This document shows, in pieces, positions 54,301 to 64,000 of a stretch of 64,000 nt of DNA. The stretch comes from Malaya genurostris (taxonomy: Eukaryota; Arthropoda; Insecta; Diptera; Culicidae), in the NCBI RefSeq assembly GCF_030247185.1, contig NC_080572.1:85262435-85326434 (forward strand), written 5' to 3'. Under the pieces are notes generated by a model. It had not been told where the DNA came from, did no database searches, and saw only the letters and a program-made list of their open reading frames with translations. The stretch's first letter is position 1. Each line of letters opens with the position of its first letter. A program made the position numbers and the translations under genes.

Positions 54301-54652
54301 ATGGTCTACACCAGGACAGCCGAAATTCGACAGTCAGCGTATTTTTTTTTATTTGCTAATTTTCATAATTGCTGCATGCCTTACTACATTGATCCCCTTT
54401 CCATCGCAAACCGATGGCAATGACTGTTTGAATTGCTCGATTCAAGTGAACCGCGCCGGACTACGTGCCAAGTACTGCTGCCCGCCGCTGATGGTGGCGT
54501 GGAATCATTCAGCATGTCGTGATCTCAATGAGCCGCCCTTTTTAACCCTTCTGCCGCGCTATTATTCTTATCTTATCTCAGTGACAGTAATTATTATGAA
54601 ATGCTCGTCCCGGCACTGTGTTGCTGCAGGATTTATAAGAGAGCATCGCTGA
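54301..54652 (+). CDS. Possible secreted Cys-rich protein exon (unconfirmed)
   Basis: From 54353 a frame encodes a hydrophobic stretch (LLIFIIAACLTTLIPFPSQ) like a signal peptide or membrane anchor, followed by NDCLNC, KYCCPP and SACRD cysteines. It has no ATG of its own. An ATG at 54301 would be in frame if the T-run at 54342-54350 were one base shorter. A plausible splice acceptor (polypyrimidine then tag) ends at 54270. The reading after about 54540 looks unconvincing, so the exon may stop earlier. CC-PP with downstream Cys is loosely reminiscent of receptor ectodomains, but I do not recognise the protein. It could be chance. Confidence 0.25.
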
Positions 54653-55315
54653 TTTGTTCAAAGGCAGGCACCGGAGTTGGAATCGCCGAGTTAGGGAACG
54701 AAAAAAAAAAGGTAAACCTTTCTTGTACATCAATACTACTATCCAGTGCCGCCGCGCAATGAGCAAACAACGGATGGAATCTTGGCGAAAAAAAAACTTC
54801 GTCTCAACAACCATTCTTTTTAATTACTTTATTTGTACATTTCCCCGTGAACGACTCCTTTTGATCAGTCTCAACGAATTGAGGCATGTACTTCACTGTC
54901 TGTCACTTGCTCAAACCGAGCACCCTTTGGATTTGAAACACTTGATATGAATGTCGTCACGATGAAAGAAGGTAACGATTTTCTGGTTACTTGAAAACAG
55001 AATAACTCCAACTCGACGATTTCTCATCACATTCCCCTACGAAAACCAACTGTTGAAAACAGCGCGATCCGATCCGATGCGATCCAACCAGCAATCAACT
55101 GATCGCGGCCAGCTGTTTTAAGGTTGGTGGCACTAAAACAACCCGCTGAAGTCGTTGAATTGCCCGAATTCCGACCTTGCCCCAATGTTTTTGAAGACAC
55201 GCGTGGATCGATCCCGTTTCAATTCAACCGAAAGCGAATTCAGGGAAGATGAAGGAATCAGCAAGCGACGAACTTTTTTCTTCTTCATTGTACTCGGGAA
55301 CTTGAACAGCGCAGA
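54653..55315. other. Unassigned region
   Basis: Mixed-composition sequence without recognised repeats. Frames on both strands are short and domain-free. Confidence 0.3.
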
Positions 55316-55870
55316 CGCTTTATGTTTTAATCCATCTAGTGGTGTAATGATGCCTTTCTCATATCAATCATACTCTCAAAGTACTCTTCGATTCTTGAAA
55401 GAAACCAATGGATTGTTTATGCATTAACTAGTAGTACCTTCAGAATGTATCACGAGAAAAACAAGTGAGTTCCACTATTCGAGCTACTTCCGGCATCGGA
55501 ACTGGTATAATCGATGTCGGTTCGTATGGCGTACTCCTAACTACGGAATAAATTGTTGTAGTATCCGAAAATATGCAGTAATTTTTGGTAGAGCCATAAG
55601 ACCCATAATTTTACCTTAAGATTGGGAATCTCGGTTCTGCAATCTCTGGAAAAAGTGAGTAAGATCCATTTCTGGGCATATGACTATTAACTCCCGTCGA
55701 TGATCGAAAAAAACCGAGAACCAGGATAGCCGGAATCAGTTTGTTTAACTGCCTACTCATAATAGTTATCGATATGTGTAGTTTTTAGTACAGTTCAGAA
55801 AATATTTTTCATACGGTTTTTAACGTGAATATGTTTTCTTTACTTTGGGCTGTCTTTTCAAAATTTATCA
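55316..55870 (+). repeat. Family D copy, 5' half
   Basis: Starts 'ttttaatccatctagtggtg' and 'aatgatgcctttctcat', followed by 'ccggaatcggtt/accaggatagccggaatcag'-style text up to the insertion of element B at 55871. Confidence 0.55.
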
Positions 55871-56716
55871 CACGGAACGACCGAAATTAGCTCTGCGCCT
55901 AATTCGTATTACTGTTTTTGAAATAGTTGATTTTGACAACAAAATTTCCAACATAACTATGAAATTAGTTAAAATTGAAAATTTACTTTGCTGAAAAAAA
56001 CTTTTATTTTTAGGGGATGTGTTTAGTTGGCAAATATCCTGGACACAAACCAGCAATATTTCAATCGAACACGAAATTCTCATTGACAACTAATTTTGTT
56101 ATCAAAATCAGAAAATTTGTTTCTATTTTTCTATCACCATCATTACTGAAGGTTAGTACAAAGAAAACTAAAATGAAATTGATTTTGCGAAGTCGAATGA
56201 AGAAAACAGCATTATAGAAGAAATTTTTTATAAATGAAGTTTATGTTTCGTTTATGCCTTTTTCTCTAATACAACATCGTATTTATACCTGCCAATATAG
56301 ACAAAACAAGCGCGACTGAAAAATATATTTCGGTAGTATGGTGCCATCTAGTGGCTAGTAGTCATTACGGTGTTAACGTTTTTTCAGTGACAGTGCGCCA
56401 TTTAGCTGCAAATTGCAGAAGCAAATTCAACCATTTATGTTGGTTGAAAACAACGTTTTATTTCTCTAATTCAACTAAAAAATTAGTTTAATGGAAATGA
56501 AGTGTGCCTTAGCTAAGAAATGACAGCACGTTGAATAGGTGAATTGAACTAAAAAAATAACCATTTCAACAAATATTTTATTATTATTAAAGAAATGAGA
56601 ATTAAAAAATCTAAATTAGCAAAAGTAAGATTTTTTTAGTTGTCTCAAAAATAACTAACTAAAATCAGAAAATCAACAAATTTTTTCGCCAAAATGCTCA
56701 TTTCGGTCTTTCCGTG
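55871..56716. mobile_element. CACGG-type TIR element B
   Basis: Inverted ends CACGGAACGACCGAAAT (left) and CACGGAAAGACCGAAAT (right, reversed), with CA on both sides (55869-55870, 56717-56718). Collinear with element A (32749-33967) in inverted orientation but 373 bp shorter. Shared internal text includes 'catcgtatttatacctgcca' and 'gtggctagtagtcattacgg'. Several stop codons interrupt the frame that is open in element A. Confidence 0.75.
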
Positions 56717-57690
56717 CATATGGGAGAATGATAAGTTTTTGTTTGTCAATATCTTGATCAATTAAGTGTATCGACATATTTTTTCTCCATATCATCAGTG
56801 ATATAATCAGCAATTTGTGATGAAATTTTCAGTTGTAAAAGATAACTAAAAATAAATTGAAATTAAAGTTTTCTAAAATGTTTGATAAGCAAGGAAGGTA
56901 AAAATTTTAAATTTCATATATTATATCCTGTTCAGTTAACTTGTTCAGTTCAGACCAGCATCTAGGCCCTGAGTCCACTACTCGAAATCAGCTCTAGGAT
57001 TCAATGTTAGGATCAAAGGAGTTTTTTTTTCATTTCCAGAATCCAAATCTAAAGTTCAATTCCTTGTCCAGAATCCAAGGTCGGAATAGAGTTCCAGAGC
57101 TCTGGAACTGAAACTGAATTTCAGAACTTGATTCTAACCTAGATCTGGACTTTGGAACAAAATTCCGGAATGAATTTTGGACGGAAATCTGGAACTGAAA
57201 TTAACGTTCAGACCAGAGTTTAGTTCCGAAATTCCTGACCGGAATTCTGCTTCAGAATTCAGTTTCAGAAACTGAGTTCTTAACATGGAGTTATGGAACT
57301 TTAGACCTAAATCCAGGATGAAAATCCAGACCTAACATTTAGTAGCATTTCCAGAATACAGCTCGAAAATTCATTCTAAAATCCAGGTTCGGAGTTCAGC
57401 TGCAGCCCTAGAATTTGGTTCCAAAATTCTAGAAGTGTAACTGAAATCAAATACTAGTTTCTAAGGATTTTTGAACGAGACTCCAGATCTGGATTCTAAG
57501 ACCGAATCTCTGAGCTGAATTCTGGATCCAAATTTGAAAACTGAATTTTGGACCGGAATTCTATAACCAAATTTAGCTGCAGACCGGAATCCAAGTCCAG
57601 AGCTCAGTGCTAGGATTCAGTTCCCGAGTTCAAATTCAGAATTCAGTTCAAGAATCTAGCATCAGTTCGCTTTCACATCTCGTCCAAGTC
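56717..57690. repeat. GAATTC-rich degenerate tandem region
   Basis: From about 56930 to 57670 nearly the whole sequence is made of variants of a 12-27-bp theme ('ggaattcagttccagaatcc', 'tctggaactgaaactgaatt'). No fixed period is obvious by eye. Related stretches are at 43010-43410 and 52880-53040. 56717-56929 is AT-rich without features. Confidence 0.65.
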
Positions 57691-59943
<2,253 letters not shown>

Positions 59944-59948
59944 CAACG

Positions 59949-61768
59949 CACAGTGGTTCAAAAGCGCAATTTCACGCTCTTAATTATTAACTCATAGAAA
60001 CGTGGTTTTTTAGGTACAGTATCTTCAGCAAAGTTGTTCAGAATGATAGACGCCATCTTTTGGTAAGTTTTATTTATGTGATTAATCCCCCTAAAAGTGA
60101 GATTAAAAATATTATTTTAGTTCAGAGAAAACATAGGGGCTAAGTTACTTCGACAAAGTTGTTCAGAAGGTTATTTCAAACAAATTTGCTGAAGATACTA
60201 TTCCCGTAACTTGAGTGTAATTCATGATATAATGTATTTTCTGAAAAGGGTGTCCTAAAACCAGTTTTTGTATGAAAACACATATATTATAAATTTATAT
60301 GAGTTTTTCATGTTCTACAAAGTTTTTCATCATTAAAAACTACACAACTTTCTCGAACATACTATGCTGCTATCATTTCAGTTTAATGAAATAGAGCCAT
60401 TTTTCATGGTTTTTATTACAAAGTTTCAACTTGTCTATCATCAAAAGGCGCAGAAAGGTGCAGATGAGACTACTTACATATTAAACTACTTGACAAGAGC
60501 TTTCATACCGTGGTTGAATTACTCGTCTGCGATCGTCGGCAGGCGAGATATGTTCTTTTCAAATATGCTTGTCCTTGACATTTGCAATGATAAGGTTCAT
60601 TGCATATCAGATCAGACTTCAGTATATATTCGTTACCATTCGTTATGGAGGACAAATGTCCTCCATTCATCAATTGAAGTGAAGATCGATAAACGCGTGC
60701 TATATTGTACTGTTCACAATAATTAAGAAGTTTCTTCATACAGATTTCGAGAGTATTATACACGCAAGCAATACATATCACTTTCGAATCGGGATCCCAT
60801 GAATTAGTTATTCGTGAATTCGTGAATGGCCAAAACAGTCCAAGAATCTGTCGGATGATGCTAAGAGTCTTTTAGCTGGTTAAGAACATTGTCAGCTATC
60901 ATAAAATAAATACAAATAACTAAAAATGAATTTTGATCATACTTTTCTCTACCAGAAAATGACATAACTTAATTCGATTTAATGATTGCTTTTTTTAAAA
61001 ATCGTGACAAAACAGTTACCAAACTAGTCAATTTATAGACTTCGATGTGCAAAAAAATCATATTTTGTGGCAAGTACCATAGTAATGAATATATACTGAA
61101 GTCTGATATGACATGAAGTGCACCTTATCATTGCAAATGTCAAGGACAAGCATATTTGAAAAGAACATATCTCGCCTTCAGACGATCGCAGACGAGTAAT
61201 TCAACCACGGTATGAAAGCTCTTGTCAAGTAGTTTAATATGTAAGTAGTCTCATCTGCACCTTTCTGCGCCTTTTGATGATAGACAAGTTGAAACTTTGT
61301 AATAAAAACCATGAAAAATGGCTCTATTTCATTAAACTGAAATGATAGCAGCATAGTATGTTTGAGAAAGTTGTGTAGTTTTTAATGATGAAAAACTTTG
61401 TAGAACATGAAAAACTCATATAAATTGATAATATATGTGTTTTCATACAAAAACTGGTTTTAGGACACCCTTTTCAGAAAATACATTATATCATGAATTA
61501 CACTCAAGTTACGGGAATAGTATTTTCAGCAAATTTGTTTGAAATAACCTTCTGAACAACTTTGTCGAAGTAACTTAGCCCCTATGTTTTCTCTGAACTA
61601 AAATAATATTTTTATCTCACTTTTAGGGGGATTAATCACATAAATAAAACTTACCAAAAGATGGCGTCTATCATTCTGAACAACTTTGCTGAAAATACTG
61701 TACCTAAAAAATCACGTTCCTATGAGTTATTAATTAAGAGCGTGAAATTGCGCTTTTGAACCACTGTG
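59949..61768. mobile_element. Transib-like fold-back element, complete (1820 bp)
   Basis: Both ends read CACAGTGGTTCAAAAGCGCAA. The 5 bp CAACG lie directly outside each end (59944-59948, 61769-61773). The arms are about 690 bp (59949-60640 and 61078-61768), nearly identical and inverted, around a 440-bp centre. Ends CAC..TG with a GC-containing 5-bp duplication are features known for the Transib superfamily, whose termini resemble V(D)J recombination signal heptamers (CACAGTG). No transposase is encoded. A solo arm lies at 1685-2376. Confidence 0.8.
60364..60726 (+). other. 120-codon frame in the arm of the Transib-like element
   Basis: ATG-initiated frame whose first 85 or so residues lie in the inverted arm (for example IEPFFMVFITKFQLVYHQK and RRDMFFSNMLVLDICNDKVH). 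The opposite arm carries the same text with a TGA in the middle, and the copy near 2100-2330 is frameshifted. It may be a captured gene fragment or chance. I do not recognise a domain. Confidence 0.2.
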
Positions 61769-61773
61769 CAACG

Positions 61774-62958
<1,185 letters not shown>

Positions 62959-63152
62959 ATGGGAGCGAGAATAGCGATCCACTACTCCCCCTTAAATTTC
63001 TGGATGTCAAAGAAAACGCCTCTCCTCCTAGGAAAAAGATGACAACTAGATCCAGCCAAAAAAAAATAAATATTTTTTTTTCTTTATGTTAAACGGCCAG
63101 ATCAAGCTTAGGTGCGTATGAGCCGAAATAAAAAATCATAATGAAAAAAAAA

Positions 63153-63306
63153 TTCTTTTTTTTTATTATAGAGGTATCAACCATGAGGTCATTCGCCTCT
63201 TCGGGCCAGAAAAGTTTTCTGATCCTATGTGCAGGGTTGGAAATCGAACCCAGGTAGGATACGCGAAAGGCATCGACTTACCCATCACGCTATACCCTTC
63301 CCCGAC
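63153..63306 (-). mobile_element. tRNA-derived SINE, near full length
   Basis: On the minus strand: a tRNA-like head starting GGTCGGGGAAGGGTATAGCG with an A box (TAGCGTGATGG, complement 63282-63292) and a B box (GGTTCGATTTCC, complement 63239-63250). A body shared with the other two copies follows ('ggcccgaagaggcgaatgacc'), then an A-rich tail (T-run at 63153-63164). These A and B boxes would form an internal RNA polymerase III promoter. No clear target-site duplication. Confidence 0.8.
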
Positions 63307-63928
63307 CATTTCAATTTGTAAACAGTTGTGGCAAGTTAATAAGAATTTTTCTTTGTTTTGAATCGTCGTACTAAATGACTAAATACGCTTTGCCCCATAC
63401 TTGTTTTAAGGTAGTTTTAATATGATCAGTATCTAACGGAGAAACAAATTGGAAAACTGACATATGAACACAATGATATAATGAAAACCGCGAAAATGTT
63501 ATCGTCTGGTAAACTTCCCCCGAGGGTCCTGAAACCGATCACAAAACCTCACAAATGTTTTTTGTGGGAAACTCCGCAAAACTATCCATCATTTACATTT
63601 AGAATTTAGGATACAGTTCTATGGGACCACAATCCGGATTTACCGGAATAGGACATCGTGGCCAGATCGTTCTCAAATCAGTTTTGAAGGTCTCCAAACA
63701 ACTTGTGAAGCATTGTAGATGTTTTTTGAAACGTCGTACGCCACATCAATATTTGAAATCAATCCAATAGGATCATAATCCGGATTTACCGGAATGCGAC
63801 ATCAGAGACACCAGGAAAAAATTTCAAATATCTTCAGACAGGGTTGCAAAAGTCTGTATATCCGAAAAAAAATCTCCAGTTAGCAATTATGCTATAAAGT
63901 ATGATACGCTAAACTAACTTGAAGAGCA
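63307..63928. repeat. Diverged satellite-flank relative and short direct repeat
   Basis: 63420-63470 resembles the flank of the heptamer arrays (4375-4430 and 6325-6380: 'cagtatctaa...gagaaa.ca.attggaaaa'). 'aatccggatttaccggaat' occurs at about 63632 and 63778 in otherwise similar 150-bp neighbourhoods. No gene. Confidence 0.45.
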
Positions 63929-64000
63929 AAAAAGGCGGGTGGGTAATGTAAAGACTTAACTGGATGTCGTGAATACGAAAACAACTGACATGTTCCTTAA
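63929..64000 (+). repeat. Repeat family R, copy 3 (cut by window end)
   Basis: Starts AAAAGGCGGGTGGGTAATGT and matches the first 70 bases of the copies at 18952 and 22387 ('gatgtcgtgaatacgaaaac', 'aactgacatgttccttaa'). It continues beyond the window. Confidence 0.75.

Noticed and set aside
59949..61768. hAT origin for the CACAGTGG-ended element
   Set aside because: An 8-bp duplication next to CAGTGG does not exist at the ends (gcaacgca versus tgcaacgg), whereas a perfect 5-bp CAACG next to CACAGTG does.

Overview
The window is eukaryotic, AT-rich and made mostly of transposable-element remains. I see no confidently identified host gene. The best fit is a mosquito, probably culicine. The evidence is a Juan-type Jockey-clade LINE, ITmD37E transposons (a family first described from mosquitoes), an RTE element of JAM1 type, LOA/R1-like LINE pieces, tRNA-derived SINEs, and a dispersed repeat with 'GGTTCAGCCATCTCCGAGAA' and 'CCCTCCGGGCCTCGG' motifs that I associate with culicine genomes. 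The species is inference; no marker gene is present. Many open frames here are artefacts of simple repeats: (TA)n, a TCTTCTG heptamer, and GTTGTG. LAYOUT, 1-14 kb: a small TA-flanked MITE carrying its own minisatellite, a dead CR1/L2-like reverse transcriptase, one arm of a Transib-like element, two arrays of the heptamer TCTTCTG within a duplicated unit, and a full-length but mutated Juan element with a 15-bp target-site duplication. 14-32 kb: two ITmD37E copies, about 1.1-kb repeats present three times in the window, a MITE containing a tRNA-like promoter, a 5'-truncated Juan copy whose empty site survives in a paralogous repeat, and mariner debris. 32-43 kb: a CACGG-terminated TIR element, a perfect 25-bp hairpin, a truncated SINE, an internally deleted RTE with intact ends and target-site duplication, a palindromic MITE, and about 3 kb of unassigned unique-looking sequence. 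43-53 kb: a 925-bp fold-back DD41D transposon inserted in a LINE 3' end, a TTAA-flanked palindromic element, several broken mariners, a minisatellite split by a second type of CACGG element, a degraded DD41D relative, and a second 925-bp fold-back DD41D copy in opposite orientation. 53-64 kb: a possible secreted-protein exon, another CACGG element, a degenerate GAATTC-rich tandem region, a complete 1820-bp Transib-like fold-back element, LOA-like ORF1 coding sequence and a SINE. WHAT STANDS OUT: three groups of non-autonomous DNA elements. (1) The DD41D fold-backs have long inverted ends made by inverted duplication of the transposase gene's own 3' end, and both copies are exactly 925 bp. (2) The 1820-bp element ends in the V(D)J-signal-like heptamer CACAGTG and has a 5-bp duplication, CAACG. 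(3) Three elements share CACGG-type ends, 2-bp duplications (CG, CA, TA) and subterminal TTAGTTG motifs. None encodes an intact transposase here, so each would depend on a source elsewhere.
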